Below are positions 18,238 to 28,087 of a DNA stretch of 64,000 nt, one piece after another (the stretch's first letter is position 1; each line of letters begins with the position of its first letter). Below the pieces are notes generated by a model, which ran no database searches, was not told the DNA's origin, and saw only the letters and a list, made by a program, of their open reading frames with translations. The stretch is taken from positions 1 to 64,000 of the forward strand of contig NZ_CADIJR010000016.1 of NCBI RefSeq assembly GCF_902859645.1, written 5' to 3'. Source of the DNA: Achromobacter insuavis. Its GTDB lineage: Bacteria > Pseudomonadota > Gammaproteobacteria > Burkholderiales > Burkholderiaceae_B. Made by a program: the position numbers and the translations under genes.

Positions 18238-20255
18238 AGCTCGATTCCGTCGTTGGGGTCGAGGGAAGCCAGCCGGGCGCTGCGCTGCATGGCCGGATCA
18301 AGCTGGCGAGGAAGGGGAAGCGGCAGGTCGTCGTCGTCATCGAGCAGCGCGAGGTCGGCCGTGGGAGCGGCCAGCTCGGAGTCGTAGGCGACGGTTTCGG
18401 AGAGTTCGGGCTGACGGCGCGGGCCGCCGTCGTCGGCCGAACCCAAGTTCTCCAGGCCATCAGCGGACGCGGCGGCCAGTGCAGCGGGCACGGACGGAAT
18501 CGCCAACCCGCTCCAGTCGTCGGGCCGCAATGGCGGCGCGTCGGCGTACTGCCCATCCGCCAGCGCGGGCGGTGGCAGCACGCGACGCTTGAAATTGGCG
18601 TCCGCGTAGTAGCGCAGCTTCTTCGCCTTGATCGGCGCCACGCTGGACACCATCACCACGGCCTCGTCAGGCGGAAGCTGCATGACTTCGCCCGGCGTCA
18701 GCAGCGGGCGCGCGGTTTCCTGGCGCGACACCATCAGGTGGCCCAGCCACGGCGCGAGCCGATGGCCCGCGTAGTTGCGCTGCGCGCGCAGCTCGGTAGC
18801 GGTGCCGAGCGTTTCGGAAATGCGCTTGGCCGTGCGCTCGTCGTTCGTGGCGAACGTCACGCGCACATGGCAGTTGTCCAGAATCGAATGGTTCTGGCCA
18901 TAGGCTTTGTCGATCTGGTTGAGCGACTGCGCGATGAGGAAGCTGCGGATGCCGTAGCCCGCCATGAAGGCCAGGGCCGTCTCGAAGAAGTCGAGCCGCC
19001 CCAGCGCCGGGAACTCATCGAGCATCAGCAGCAGCTTGTGGCGGCGCTGAATGCCGTCGGAGCCGTCGAGCGATTCGGTGAGGCGCCGGCCGATCTGGTT
19101 GAGGATCAGGCGAATGAGCGGCTTCGTCCGCGAAATGTCCGAAGGCGGCACCACGAGGTACAGCGATACCGGATGCTCGGCAGCGATCAGGTCAGCGATG
19201 CGCCAATCGCAACGCGAGGTGACTTCGGCCACCGTGGGATCGCGGTACAGGCCGAGGAACGACATGGCCGTGGACAGCACGCCCGAGCGTTCGTTATCGC
19301 TCTTGTTGAGGACTTCGCGCGCAGCGGATGCCACCACGGGATGTGGGCCACCACCTTCCTCGTTCACGAGGTGCGGCGTAGTCATCATCCGATGCAAGGT
19401 CAGCTCGAACGGACTGGCCGGGTCGGAGAGGAAGTTGGCGACGCCGCGCAGAGTCTTGTCTTCGCCTGCGTAGAGCACATGCAGGATGGCCCCAACCAGT
19501 AGCGCGTGCGAGGTCTTTTCCCAATGGTTGCGCTTCTCCAGCGCACCTTCGGGATCAACCAGAATGTCCGCGATGTTCTGCACGTCGCGCACCTCATGCG
19601 CGCCGCGCCGTACCTCCAGCAGCGGGTTGTAGGCCGCTGACTTCGCATCGGTCGGGTTGAACAGCAGGCAATGCGAGAAGCGCGAGCGCCAACCGGCGGT
19701 GATCTGCCAGTTCTCGCCCTTGATGTCGTGGATGACGGCCGAGGCTGGCCAGGAAAGCAGCGTCGGCACCACCAGGCCCACACCTTTGCCCGAGCGCGTG
19801 GGCGCGAAGGTCAGGACGTGTTCCGGGCCTTCATGCCGCAGGTACTGGCGGTCGTGCTGGCCGAGGAACACGCCGGCCGGCTGCGTGAGGCCAGCCTTGC
19901 GAATGTCATCCGCGTTCGCCCAGCGTGCCGAGCCGTAGGTCGTAACCAGCCGCGATTGGCGCGAGCGCCAGATCGACATACCGATGGCGACCACCACCGC
20001 CAGCAGGCCACTGCCGCCCGCGATGGCGCCGCCGGTATCGAACACGCGCGGCGCGTAGGCATCGAAGAAGAACCACCACTCGAACAGTTTCCACGGGTGG
20101 TAGATCGGTGTGCCGAGAAGATCGAACCAGGGCGAGCCAAGGCGTAGCTGGTAGCCAAGGGCTGCTGCTGTCCATTGCGTGGCGCTCCATACGCCAGCGA
20201 TCACGATGCCGAATACCACGGCGATCTGACCGAACAGCACGTTCGTCCCTTGCAT
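18234..20255 (-). CDS. traG: Type IV coupling protein TraG (VirD4-like)
   Basis: The 673-residue protein has two to three N-terminal membrane helices, the Walker A motif FAPTRSGKGVGLVVPTL and a Walker B region LLMLDEFPALGR. Coupling proteins bring the relaxase-DNA complex to the secretion channel. I chose the ATG at 20255 because GGAGG lies nine bases upstream; the open frame extends 17 codons further without a ribosome site. It is the first gene of the long traG-trb operon. Confidence 0.94.
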   Translation of the reverse strand: MQGTNVLFGQIAVVFGIVIAGVWSATQWTAAALGYQLRLGSPWFDLLGTPIYHPWKLFEWWFFFDAYAPRVFDTGGAIAGGSGLLAVVVAIGMSIWRSRQSRLVTTYGSARWANADDIRKAGLTQPAGVFLGQHDRQYLRHEGPEHVLTFAPTRSGKGVGLVVPTLLSWPASAVIHDIKGENWQITAGWRSRFSHCLLFNPTDAKSAAYNPLLEVRRGAHEVRDVQNIADILVDPEGALEKRNHWEKTSHALLVGAILHVLYAGEDKTLRGVANFLSDPASPFELTLHRMMTTPHLVNEEGGGPHPVVASAAREVLNKSDNERSGVLSTAMSFLGLYRDPTVAEVTSRCDWRIADLIAAEHPVSLYLVVPPSDISRTKPLIRLILNQIGRRLTESLDGSDGIQRRHKLLLMLDEFPALGRLDFFETALAFMAGYGIRSFLIAQSLNQIDKAYGQNHSILDNCHVRVTFATNDERTAKRISETLGTATELRAQRNYAGHRLAPWLGHLMVSRQETARPLLTPGEVMQLPPDEAVVMVSSVAPIKAKKLRYYADANFKRRVLPPPALADGQYADAPPLRPDDWSGLAIPSVPAALAAASADGLENLGSADDGGPRRQPELSETVAYDSELAAPTADLALLDDDDDLPLPLPRQLDPAMQRSARLASLDPNDGIEL

Positions 20256-20387
20256 AACCTCGCCTCCGATCACGGCACACAGAGGTGCCGCAGCACTGAG
20301 GATCAAGGCGTTCGCGCAGGTCGGTCAAAGGCCGATGTGGCGGCAATTTAGGCCCAAAAAGTCAGATTTCCTTTAGTGGCGAAAGCA

Positions 20388-20422
20388 ATAAAAACGCCGC
20401 AAGCGCGAGCGCATTGCGGCGT
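20388..20422 (-). terminator. Terminator after the LysR-eexN unit
   Basis: Arms ACGCCGCAA (20394-20402) and TTGCGGCGT (20414-20422) form a perfect 9-base stem; on the minus strand it is followed by TTTTTATT. It lies about 50 bases past the eexN-like stop and insulates that unit from traG. Confidence 0.85.
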
Positions 20423-20472
20423 AGTGAGGTAACAGCGAGAACTTCGTCGCAGCGAAGCGACCGAGAGATAAC

Positions 20473-20700
20473 CTACTTGGATTTTTGCTCGGGCCGATCA
20501 CCGAAAAATCGCCGTTTGGCGGCTTCGGCAGCACGCAGACATAGTTCGTCGCCAACCTTCGCGCGGTCTTCCTTGCATTGACGTTGAATCTCTTTGATGC
20601 GTTCGGGATTGGCTACGAGCGCATCCACGGTTTCCGAAGGTTGAGAAGGACCGCATGCAGGCAGTGCAGTGACCAATATCAGCAATATCACTTTGTTCAT
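20473..20700 (-). CDS. eexN: EexN-family entry-exclusion lipoprotein
   Basis: The 75-residue product has a lipobox signal (VTALPACG, Cys at residue 16) and the EexN/TrbK-like pattern ALVANPERIKEIQRQC followed by a second Cys about 13 residues on. Such lipoproteins prevent entry of a second related element. The start at 20700 gives a compact lipoprotein signal; an upstream start would add 22 residues ahead of it. It follows the LysR gene by 13 bases. It is a second, diverged relative of the TrbK protein at 12563-12862. Confidence 0.8.
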   Translation of the reverse strand: MNKVILLILVTALPACGPSQPSETVDALVANPERIKEIQRQCKEDRAKVGDELCLRAAEAAKRRFFGDRPEQKSK

Positions 20701-20713
20701 AGCCTTATTCCTA

Positions 20714-21640
20714 CTATCGGTCGCGTGGAAGGTCTTCGGGGATGCCGAGTTCATCAGCCGAATCAATAAAATCTACTCGTTCGATAAATCGAGCCAGCAT
20801 TTCGGACGGCTCCGTATCGCGGCGCAGCAGATAGGTCATGAGCATAGTCGGCTTGCCCGCCAAGCGCCGGGCCACGACTCCCGGCTCGCGGCTGGAAGCA
20901 ATGTGCGCCTCGCCCGCCAAGCCCAATGCTAAGCCGGCGGAGACTAAAGTCATCATCACGTCGAAGGTCGCCACGCGCTGCGCGATCAGCGGCTCTTGTC
21001 CGCATGTGCGTAGGAACCGATCGACCTGGCGCGCGTGGCCTTCGCACACTGCTGGGTCGCCCAGCGCCAGCGGATGGCGCAACACCTCCTTCAGCGGGAT
21101 CTGTTTGAAGGCAAGCACCGGATGGCGGGCTGGTACCGCCACCATCAATTCGTCTTCCCATGCAGGAGTGACGATGATGCCATCACCTGCATCCTCTGCC
21201 ATCGAGAAGCCCGCGTCATACAGGTCGCTATGAAGCCCCTTGATCTGCTGATCCAAAGGCACCTCGAACAATCGGATTTCCACCTCGGGGTCCTCTTCGC
21301 GGCTGCGCGCCAGCAATGCCGGCAGGCGCGAAGGCGTGACGCCATCGGACAAGGCAATACGCAACTGGCCGCAAAAGCCGTTGGCGGCGGACTTGACACT
21401 ATCGCGGGCCTGCTCCAGCACTGTAAAGACTCGCTGAACGTGCTCCAGAAACAGCCGTCCAGCGCGGGTCAGTTGTGTGCTGCGAGTGGTGCGGACAAAC
21501 AGGCGTGCGCCGAGTTCTTCCTCCAACTCCTTGATGGTGCGAGATAACGGAGATTGGTCGATGTGCAACCGCTCGGCAGCGCGGGCAAAGTGAAGCTCCT
21601 CTGCTACAGCGAGGAAACACCGTAGATGACGAAGCTCCAC
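20714..21640 (-). CDS. LysR-family transcriptional regulator
   Basis: The 308-residue protein has an N-terminal winged helix (RHLRCFLAVAEELHFARAAERLHI) and a periplasmic-binding-protein-like effector domain. The coinducer and target are unknown. It forms a unit with the eexN-like gene and lies at the border between the conjugation backbone and the copper cargo. LysR genes are found beside traG in several Tn4371-like ICEs, so a role in controlling transfer or exclusion is plausible but unproven. Confidence 0.85.
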   Translation of the reverse strand: MELRHLRCFLAVAEELHFARAAERLHIDQSPLSRTIKELEEELGARLFVRTTRSTQLTRAGRLFLEHVQRVFTVLEQARDSVKSAANGFCGQLRIALSDGVTPSRLPALLARSREEDPEVEIRLFEVPLDQQIKGLHSDLYDAGFSMAEDAGDGIIVTPAWEDELMVAVPARHPVLAFKQIPLKEVLRHPLALGDPAVCEGHARQVDRFLRTCGQEPLIAQRVATFDVMMTLVSAGLALGLAGEAHIASSREPGVVARRLAGKPTMLMTYLLRRDTEPSEMLARFIERVDFIDSADELGIPEDLPRDR

Positions 21641-21787
21641 AAATCAATCTCCTATTAAGTGTTATTTGAACCTACACATTGAATCTTCTGTCCGGGGTAG
21701 TCACCGAAGGCCATGCGCCTATCCGAATCGGACAGGCGCTGGGACTTCTTTCTGACGCCATTGGGAGGCATCAGCAGATCGCGCGAA

Positions 21788-22072
21788 TTACCCGCCGTGC
21801 TCCTGTTCAAGCAGCGAGCTGAGGCGAGCAACTTCATTGCTGGTAATGGCAATGTTCCGCCCGTCCTTCGTCGCCACTGAGGCGCCGATGGATTGATACA
21901 CGGCGCGTCCGAAGCGACTTTCCTGTGCCATCTTTCCATCCTTGAAGACGTACAGCGTTCCCCCGTCAGCCAGCGGAACCATCTCCTTGGCTGCCTGGGC
22001 TGCTGCATGACCGGCGAAGGCAGGCACGGAGAGGGCGCTCAACAGGGCGGCAATGACAATTTGCGATTTCAT
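21788..22072 (-). CDS. copK: CopK-like periplasmic copper-binding protein
   Basis: The 94-residue product has a signal peptide (ending near SVPAFAGH) and the CopK pattern GGTLYVFKDGKMAQESRFG then TKDGRNIAITSNEVARL. CopK of Cupriavidus metallidurans is a small periplasmic protein that binds Cu(I) and Cu(II). It is the last gene of the minus-strand copper block and is preceded by its own CopR-like site at 22158-22178, so it may be expressed separately at high level. It has few of the methionines of the classical protein. Confidence 0.72.
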   Translation of the reverse strand: MKSQIVIAALLSALSVPAFAGHAAAQAAKEMVPLADGGTLYVFKDGKMAQESRFGRAVYQSIGASVATKDGRNIAITSNEVARLSSLLEQEHGG

Positions 22073-22157
22073 GATCGACTCCTTTGTGAAAACGACGACA
22101 ACTTGCGCCGCGCCGTTAAATGTAGAAGCGCGCGATCTACAGATCGCTTACCCGTGC

Positions 22158-22178
22158 ATTACATTCAATTCATGTGCT
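22158..22178 (-). promoter_or_regulatory. Imperfect CopR-box-like repeat upstream of copK
   Basis: ATTACAT (22158-22164) is followed eight bases later by ATGTGCT (22172-22178), a degenerate form of the perfect ATTACAT/ATGTAAT palindrome in front of copA and copR. It lies about 85 bases upstream of the copK start and could bind CopR. Confidence 0.45.
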
Positions 22179-22200
22179 GTCATTTGGTGCCAGTCAAGGA

Positions 22201-23127
22201 TTAGGTGCCGTTGGGAGAAAGGATGCCAAGCCACGCAACGCTCGCCAAAACCAGAACGGCTAATGTCGCCTCCGTGAACAGACTCTGCCGTAGCTTGACG
22301 ACCGCGTGTGCGTGGTTGCCTGTTCTCAATGCCGCCTCCAGACTTGGGCTCAGTCGAAACCGATTGGCTGCCGCCAGCGCGAGCATTCCTCCGAACAACA
22401 GGAGTTTTCCTACGAGCAGGCGGCCATAGAGCGTTGAGAAGAGCGGATCAAGCGATGGCCCAGCGATCAACAGGTAATTCAGGGCTCCGGTCACGACGAG
22501 TGCCGCCACGATCACAGTACCTATCCGAGCGAAACCATTGGATGTTCGGCTCAGGATCTCTACTGAGCCTTGCCCGGTATTTGGTTTGTTCGCCGCAAGC
22601 ACCAAGAACGCGATCAATGCGCCTACCCAGGCACCGGCCGCCCAGAGGTGCGTGATGTCCGAAGCGAGATGAATGTATCCGCGCACGCCGTCATCCATGG
22701 CGCCATGTCCCGCCCATGCAAGGGTCGCCAACGCCACACCACTGGAAGCGGCCATCGCTGCAAAACGCAGTGTTGAATTCATGCGCAACACTGCGATGAG
22801 CACACACGTCACTAACGCCAGGATGCGAATGCACCAGGCGATGCCCATGTGCGTGCCCGTAATGAGCATGTCGAAAACGTGCGTTGACAGCTCCGCGTAG
22901 CTTTGGGCGCCGGACATGGCCTTGGCCATGACCGTCATGCCCCACATCGACAGGACAATGCCGATGGCGGCGGATGCGCCAATGAGTACGCGATAGCGGC
23001 GCGAGATCGTCGAGGATCGCTCGTCGTTGCCCAAAGCATAGAGTCCGAACATGGCGACGCCAAACGCCGCCGCCAGGTCCAGATAAAGCGCCAGGCGCAG
23101 GACGATGGTCAACCAATCCCCGGCCAT
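22201..23127 (-). CDS. copD: Copper resistance membrane protein CopD
   Basis: This 308-residue polytopic protein shows about eight membrane helices and matches CopD/PcoD, an inner-membrane copper importer that works with periplasmic CopC. Conserved features include AWCIRILALV and GHGAMDDGVRGYIHLASDITHLWAAGAWVG-type His-rich helices, read here in shortened form. It is separated from copC by only four bases. Import of copper is thought to supply cuproproteins while the other Cop proteins detoxify. Confidence 0.88.
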   Translation of the reverse strand: MAGDWLTIVLRLALYLDLAAAFGVAMFGLYALGNDERSSTISRRYRVLIGASAAIGIVLSMWGMTVMAKAMSGAQSYAELSTHVFDMLITGTHMGIAWCIRILALVTCVLIAVLRMNSTLRFAAMAASSGVALATLAWAGHGAMDDGVRGYIHLASDITHLWAAGAWVGALIAFLVLAANKPNTGQGSVEILSRTSNGFARIGTVIVAALVVTGALNYLLIAGPSLDPLFSTLYGRLLVGKLLLFGGMLALAAANRFRLSPSLEAALRTGNHAHAVVKLRQSLFTEATLAVLVLASVAWLGILSPNGT

Positions 23128-23131
23128 GGGC

Positions 23132-23518
23132 TTACTTCACCTTGAAGGTGACGTTACCCGTGATCGGATGCGTGTCCGAGGAGACGGCACGCCATTCGAC
23201 GCGATAGTCGCCCGGCTGGAGCGCCTGTGCCGGCGTGATGACCATGGTCTTGCCGTCGCCGGCACCCGCGACGCTGGCGTTGATCTTCATCGGGCCATGG
23301 CTCGCCATTCCCGGCATGCCCGTCATGACAAGGCTTGCGGCGGAGAACTGCGGCACCAGCGTTTCGGAGAACTTCAGCTCGATGGTGGCTGGCGCGGAAA
23401 CCTGCGACTTGTCGGCCGGCGTTGAAGACACCAGCGAAGGATGCGCGAATGCGGCGGTGGCGAACAGGCCAGCAGCGATCGGCGCGACGAGCTTGGCGAT
23501 GAAATGTGAACGGGTCAT
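23132..23518 (-). CDS. copC: Periplasmic copper-binding protein CopC
   Basis: The 128-residue product has a signal peptide ending just before HPSLVSSTPAD, so that the mature protein starts with the Cu(II)-binding histidine typical of CopC. It also has the C-terminal SSDTHPITGNVTF motif and a Met/His segment (MTGMPGMASHGPM). I chose the start at 23518 because it gives the canonical signal peptide. It precedes copD directly, and the pair acts as a periplasmic carrier plus membrane transporter. Confidence 0.9.
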   Translation of the reverse strand: MTRSHFIAKLVAPIAAGLFATAAFAHPSLVSSTPADKSQVSAPATIELKFSETLVPQFSAASLVMTGMPGMASHGPMKINASVAGAGDGKTMVITPAQALQPGDYRVEWRAVSSDTHPITGNVTFKVK

Positions 23519-23659
23519 AGAAGTTTCTACCTGGATGTGTGAGGTGTGGTTTAAGAACGAAATGCCGAGATAAGGCTTGCACCTTCGCAACGGCGTGGAA
23601 CGAAAGAAACGGTTCGCTGGGCGATAGCAGACTCCTGTTGGTTCTGAAAGATGTTTCGG

Positions 23660-26140
23660 TCACAGTCGGCTCGCTCTCAGCCGCAAGGCGTTGCCCACGA
23701 CCGATGCCGAACTCAGGCTCATCGCCAATGCTGCGATCAGGGGCGACAGCAACCAGCCCGTGAGGGGATAGAGAACCCCGGCGGCGATGGGGATGCCCAG
23801 CGCGTTGTAGAGGAAGGCGAACATGAGGTTCTGCTTCATGTTGCCCACGGTACTCACCGAGAGCGTGCGAGCGACAGCAATGCCACGCAGGTCGCCCTTG
23901 ACCAGCGTGACCTGAGCGCTGTTCATCGCCACGTCGGTTCCCGTTCCCATGGCGATGCCCACGTCTGCCTTCGCCAAGGCCGGCGCGTCGTTGATGCCGT
24001 CTCCGGCCATGGCGACGATGCGGCCTTCTTTCTGCAGCCGCTCGATCAACATGAGCTTGTCCGCCGGCTTGACCTCACCATGCACCTCGTCGATGCCTAG
24101 GCGTGCACCGACGGCTTTGGCGGTGGTCTGCCCGTCCCCGGTGGCCATGATGACCCGCAGGCCCGCAGCCTTCAACGCGGCCAGGGCCTCGGGGGTGCTG
24201 CCCTTGACCGGGTCGGATACGGCGAGCAAACCCGCGAGTTGCCCGTCCACAGCCAAGTACATGACGCTGGCCCCTTCGCCGCGCAGAGTTTCGGCCTGGG
24301 GTACGAGCGGTTCCACCGATACGCCAGACTGTTCCATCAGCACTGTGTTGCCCAACGCCAGTTGCCGGTGCTCAACCTTTCCGCGCACGCCGATGCCGGT
24401 TCCCGATTCAAAGCTCTGAGGCTTCACGAGTTGGAGGCCCTGGGCACGCGCGGCCTGCACGATGGCGTCGGCCAGGGGGTGTTCACTGCCCTGGTCCAGG
24501 CTGGCCGCAAGACGCAGCACCTCATCGTTCGTAAAGCCGCGTGCTGCGACGACCTGATCGAAAGCAGGTCGGCCTTCGGTCAGGGTTCCTGTCTTGTCGA
24601 TGACGAGGGTATCGACCTTGCGAAGATTCTCGATCGCCGCGGCATCGCGGAACAACACGCCCTGCGTGGCGCCACGGCCCGTTGCGACCATGATCGACAT
24701 CGGCGTGGCCAGACCCAGCGCGCACGGGCAGGCGATGATCAGGACGGCCACCGCATTGATCAGTCCATAGACCCAGGTGGGCTGTGGCCCGAAGAATCCC
24801 CATACAAAGAGCGTCGTGACCGCAATGGCGACGACGGCCATCACGAAGTAGCCGGCAACGACATCGGCCATGCGTTGCATCGGTGCCTTGGAACGCTGCG
24901 CCTGGGCGACCATCTGGACGATCTGCGATAGAACGGTGTCCGAGCCGATCCGCTCCGAACGCATGACCAGCGCGCCGTTGGTGTTGAGTGTGGCCCCGAT
25001 GACCTTGTCGCCCGCGCGCTTGCTGACGGGCAGCGGTTCGCCGGTCAGCATGGATTCGTCAATCGAGCTGCTGCCCTCGTGCACGATGCCATCCACCGGC
25101 ACCTTCTCGCCGGGTCGGATGCGCAGCAGGTCGCCGACGTGCACATGGCTGAGCGGCACGTCTTCCTCGCTGCCGTCCGCATTGATGCGCCGCGCGGTCT
25201 TGGGCGCCAGCCCCAGCAGCGACTTGATAGCCGCCGAAGTCTGGGAGCGGGCCTTGAGTTCCAGCACCTGGCCGAGCAGTGTCAGCGAGATGATGACGGC
25301 GGCGGCCTCGAAATACACGCCGACCCGTCCCATGGACATGAAGGAGGCTGGAAACACTTCCGGCGCAACGGTTGCCACGACGCTGTAGATGAATGCCGCA
25401 CCCGTTCCCAGGCCGATCAGTGTCCACATGTTCGGGCTGCGGTTGACCACGGACAGCCAGCCGCGGGAGAAGAAGGGCCAGCCGGCCCACAGCACGATCG
25501 GCAACGACAGCACCAACTCGACCCAGCTCTGCGTAGCCATGTCCATCAGGTGCAGCCGCTCGCCCAGCATCGCCAGCGCCAGGACCACGAGCGTCAACGG
25601 CAAGGTCCACCAGAAGCGACGCGAGAAGTCACGCAACTCCGGGTTGTCGTCGTCGAGGTCGGGCAGCAGGGGCTCCAGCGTCATCCCGCACTTGGGGCAG
25701 GTTCCCGGATGATCCTGGCGGATCTCCGGGTGCATCGGGCAGGTGTAGATCGTTCCGGGTGCGGTTGGCGATGCCGCCGGGGCCGGTGAAACTGCGGTGC
25801 TGGCATGGTGATGCGGCGCATGGCCGCTGCCTGTGCCTATGCCCGCGCCACCGCTGGCATATCGCGCCGGATCGGTGTCGAATTTGGCCTTGCATCCGGT
25901 GCTGCAAAACAAGTACGTGTTCCCCAAGTGCGTGGAGCGGTGCTCCGACGCCGCCGTGACCGCCATGCCACACACCGGATCGCGCGTCGCGGCATCGGGC
26001 TGCGAGTGGCTTGAGGACCCGCCCGCGTCGTCACTGCCGGCATGGCTGGCGTGATGGTGGTGCGTATGCGGGCCGGACGTTGTGGCACCCGCCGCCATGC
26101 CTGCGTGCTCATGTCCTGAAGACTTGCTGGGTGAATTCAT
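23660..26140 (-). CDS. copF: Copper-exporting P1B-type ATPase with YHS and heavy-metal-binding domains
   Basis: The 826-residue ATPase has a His-rich N terminus, a YHS domain (DPVCGMAV, residues about 54-95), a zinc-ribbon-like heavy-metal-binding domain ([10 protein letters not shown] then CPKCGM, about 130-160), eight membrane helices with the CPC metal site ([11 protein letters not shown]), TGEP and the phosphorylation motif DKTGTLTEG. It lacks a classical CxxC HMA domain. It exports cytoplasmic Cu(I). GGAGG lies about 13 bases before the ATG. It sits between the DUF2933 gene and copC in the copper operon. The YHS-plus-HMBD layout resembles CopF/silver-type ATPases. Confidence 0.92.
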   Translation of the reverse strand: MNSPSKSSGHEHAGMAAGATTSGPHTHHHHASHAGSDDAGGSSSHSQPDAATRDPVCGMAVTAASEHRSTHLGNTYLFCSTGCKAKFDTDPARYASGGAGIGTGSGHAPHHHASTAVSPAPAASPTAPGTIYTCPMHPEIRQDHPGTCPKCGMTLEPLLPDLDDDNPELRDFSRRFWWTLPLTLVVLALAMLGERLHLMDMATQSWVELVLSLPIVLWAGWPFFSRGWLSVVNRSPNMWTLIGLGTGAAFIYSVVATVAPEVFPASFMSMGRVGVYFEAAAVIISLTLLGQVLELKARSQTSAAIKSLLGLAPKTARRINADGSEEDVPLSHVHVGDLLRIRPGEKVPVDGIVHEGSSSIDESMLTGEPLPVSKRAGDKVIGATLNTNGALVMRSERIGSDTVLSQIVQMVAQAQRSKAPMQRMADVVAGYFVMAVVAIAVTTLFVWGFFGPQPTWVYGLINAVAVLIIACPCALGLATPMSIMVATGRGATQGVLFRDAAAIENLRKVDTLVIDKTGTLTEGRPAFDQVVAARGFTNDEVLRLAASLDQGSEHPLADAIVQAARAQGLQLVKPQSFESGTGIGVRGKVEHRQLALGNTVLMEQSGVSVEPLVPQAETLRGEGASVMYLAVDGQLAGLLAVSDPVKGSTPEALAALKAAGLRVIMATGDGQTTAKAVGARLGIDEVHGEVKPADKLMLIERLQKEGRIVAMAGDGINDAPALAKADVGIAMGTGTDVAMNSAQVTLVKGDLRGIAVARTLSVSTVGNMKQNLMFAFLYNALGIPIAAGVLYPLTGWLLSPLIAALAMSLSSASVVGNALRLRASRL

Positions 26141-26252
26141 AGTGACAAGTGCCCTCCGCCGTTAACCGTTGGTGTCTGGTGATCGCAGCAGGCCGCAGGC
26201 GCGCAAGGAGACAAGCGCGGCGTCGCGTGCTCGCACGGTGCGAGCACGCGAC

Positions 26253-26525
26253 TCATTGCTTCTGCTCCTTGGCGGGTGCGGCACCTTCCTCACCCTGACG
26301 CGCGGCATGATCGTGTCCGCCGTGGCCGTGACCACGGTGCATGAACAGGTGCATCAGCGGACAAGCCGCCAGCAGCAGGAAGGGGAGATAGCCGGCAACA
26401 TGTGCCGTGTGCTCCTTGAGCAGGAAATACGCGGCGACAGCGGCGATGATGAGGAACGCCACGCCGTAGCGCGATCGCCAGAACCGGGGACGATCGCTGG
26501 GGGTCTGTGTGTGCTGATGCTGCAT
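26253..26525 (-). CDS. DUF2933 domain membrane protein
   Basis: This 90-residue protein matches the DUF2933 family of small membrane proteins found next to copper and heavy-metal efflux genes. It has two hydrophobic segments (VAFLIIAAVAAYFLL and LPFLLLAACPLMHLFM) and a His-rich loop (HRGHGHGGHDHAA) before a polar tail. The histidines suggest metal binding. It lies between the DUF411 gene and the ATPase, about 110 bases from the latter. No biochemical role is established. Confidence 0.78.
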   Translation of the reverse strand: MQHQHTQTPSDRPRFWRSRYGVAFLIIAAVAAYFLLKEHTAHVAGYLPFLLLAACPLMHLFMHRGHGHGGHDHAARQGEEGAAPAKEQKQ

Positions 26526-26558
26526 GGCATATCTCCACGGAAAAGGGTTGATGGATGG

Positions 26559-27044
26559 TCAGCGATGCGACTGATAGACCGTGCTACTACCGTTTTTCCC
26601 GATCAGCAGCACGTCGTAGGCGTCCTTGCGTCCACCATAGGCCGGACCATCCATGCCGGGCGAACCGACCGGCATGCCCGGCGCCGCGAGGCCGATGGCC
26701 TGCGGGGCTTCGCGCAGCAAGCGTTGAATGTCCGAGGCAGGCACATGACCCTCGATGGCATAGCCGCCGATCTGCGCCGTGTGGCACGAACCGTACTTCT
26801 GCGGGATGCCCAGCCGCGTGCGCGCTGCCGTGTTCCCGGTGTCAAGAACCTGCACATCGAAGCCTGCGCCTTGCAGGTGTGAGACCCAGTCCTTGCAGCA
26901 ACCGCAGCTCGGGTCCTTCCACACCTTGGCGATCGGTCGGCTCTGCGCCAGGCTCGGTCCTGCGAGTGCCATCACCAACAAGCCAGCGATCAATGCTTGG
27001 CGTCTCGGCACTTTGCCCTGGCTTCTGTCGTAGTGCATGTTCAT
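26559..27044 (-). CDS. copG: CopG (DUF411) periplasmic copper protein
   Basis: The 161-residue product has an N-terminal RR-containing signal (PRRQALIAGLLV) and a thioredoxin-like DUF411 domain. The cysteines in SCGCCKDW and in GSCHTA match those that bind a tetranuclear copper cluster in CopG proteins. The protein is thought to support periplasmic copper redox handling with the multicopper oxidase. It is placed between copB and the DUF2933 gene, as in other cop clusters. Confidence 0.85.
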   Translation of the reverse strand: MNMHYDRSQGKVPRRQALIAGLLVMALAGPSLAQSRPIAKVWKDPSCGCCKDWVSHLQGAGFDVQVLDTGNTAARTRLGIPQKYGSCHTAQIGGYAIEGHVPASDIQRLLREAPQAIGLAAPGMPVGSPGMDGPAYGGRKDAYDVLLIGKNGSSTVYQSHR

Positions 27045-27081
27045 AGATTGCCTCTCATCAGATGATCAAACCCACAAGGTT

Positions 27082-28062
27082 CTAGAACCAGAATCGCACG
27101 CCAGCCACCCAGCGCGTCTGCTGCGCGCGGCCACCTTCGGCGCGCACATAGTCCGCGGTGCGTCCGAAGCTGCCCGCCCGTTCCACGCCGATGTAGGGGG
27201 CGAACTGGCGACTGAATTCATAGCGCAGGCGCAAGCCAGCAGACGCTTCGGCCAAGCCCTTGCCGATACCGCGTTCCGGGTCGTCCTTGCCATAGAACTG
27301 CAATTCGGCACGAGGCTCCAGAATCAGTCGCTGGGTCAGCAGCAGCTCGTAGCTGCCTTCGACACGCAGCGCCGTACGTCCGCCACTTCCCACGTAGCCC
27401 GTCGCCTTCAGCTCGAACCAGTAGGGGGCGAGGCCCTGGATGCCGAAAGCCAACCATTGACGGCTCGGGCCTTTTCCGTTATCCACCCGAACGCCGAGCT
27501 GGGTGTCCCAGTACGGTGCGACGGCGTGCCCCCAGAGAAGCTCGGTACGCGATTTTTCGAGCTTTCCTTTGGCGATATCGCCTTCGGCCTTCACGACGGC
27601 CTTGTTGTAGGTCGTCCCATACCAAGCCTGGAGGTTGTAGGCCGTGGAATCGTCCCCTTTGCGCGTGAAGCGGCGTTCCAGGGTTTCGCCGCGCAACGAG
27701 AAGAACCTGTGTTCGTCGGCCAGCATCAGCCGCGGCACACCGGGTACGGCGTAGTCGCCCGATCCCAATGTCAGGCCATTGGAGTAGCCATGCGGATCGC
27801 GGGCGTCAGGAGGCGCCGACCCGCCCTGCATCTGCATGTTGCCGTGATCCATGGCCGGGGCCGCGGTCGAGCCGCTCGCCGACGTCGCGTGACCCGCGTG
27901 CGGGTCGGCGGCAGGAGCCACGGTCTGAGTGGATGGCGCGGCCGTTTGAGCGTCGGCCTGGCCGTGCGCTGCATGGTCGTTCTGTGCTTGTGCCTGGGCG
28001 GCGACGCTTACCAGGGCCAGAAGCGTCGTGGCCAGTGCGCGAGTGGGGAGTGCTTTGGACAT
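27082..28062 (-). CDS. copB: Copper resistance outer-membrane protein CopB
   Basis: The 326-residue protein has a signal peptide (ending near AQAQAQND), a His/Met-rich linker (for example DPHAGHATSAS and MDHGNMQMQGG) and a C-terminal beta-barrel domain of the CopB family ending in GVRFWF. CopB/PcoB acts at the outer membrane with CopA in copper sequestration or export. The start at 28062 is chosen for the signal peptide; the open frame continues 20 codons upstream into copA. It follows copA by 25 bases. Confidence 0.9.
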   Translation of the reverse strand: MSKALPTRALATTLLALVSVAAQAQAQNDHAAHGQADAQTAAPSTQTVAPAADPHAGHATSASGSTAAPAMDHGNMQMQGGSAPPDARDPHGYSNGLTLGSGDYAVPGVPRLMLADEHRFFSLRGETLERRFTRKGDDSTAYNLQAWYGTTYNKAVVKAEGDIAKGKLEKSRTELLWGHAVAPYWDTQLGVRVDNGKGPSRQWLAFGIQGLAPYWFELKATGYVGSGGRTALRVEGSYELLLTQRLILEPRAELQFYGKDDPERGIGKGLAEASAGLRLRYEFSRQFAPYIGVERAGSFGRTADYVRAEGGRAQQTRWVAGVRFWF

Positions 28063-28087
28063 TCTTGGTCTTCCTTGTGCGCTGGGT

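Noticed and set aside
21641-21787. A possible gene remnant between LysR and copK
   Set aside because: The minus-strand frame is short and has no clear family; the GCGCCT/AGGCGC stem at 21715-21739 lacks a T-run on either side that would make a convincing terminator.
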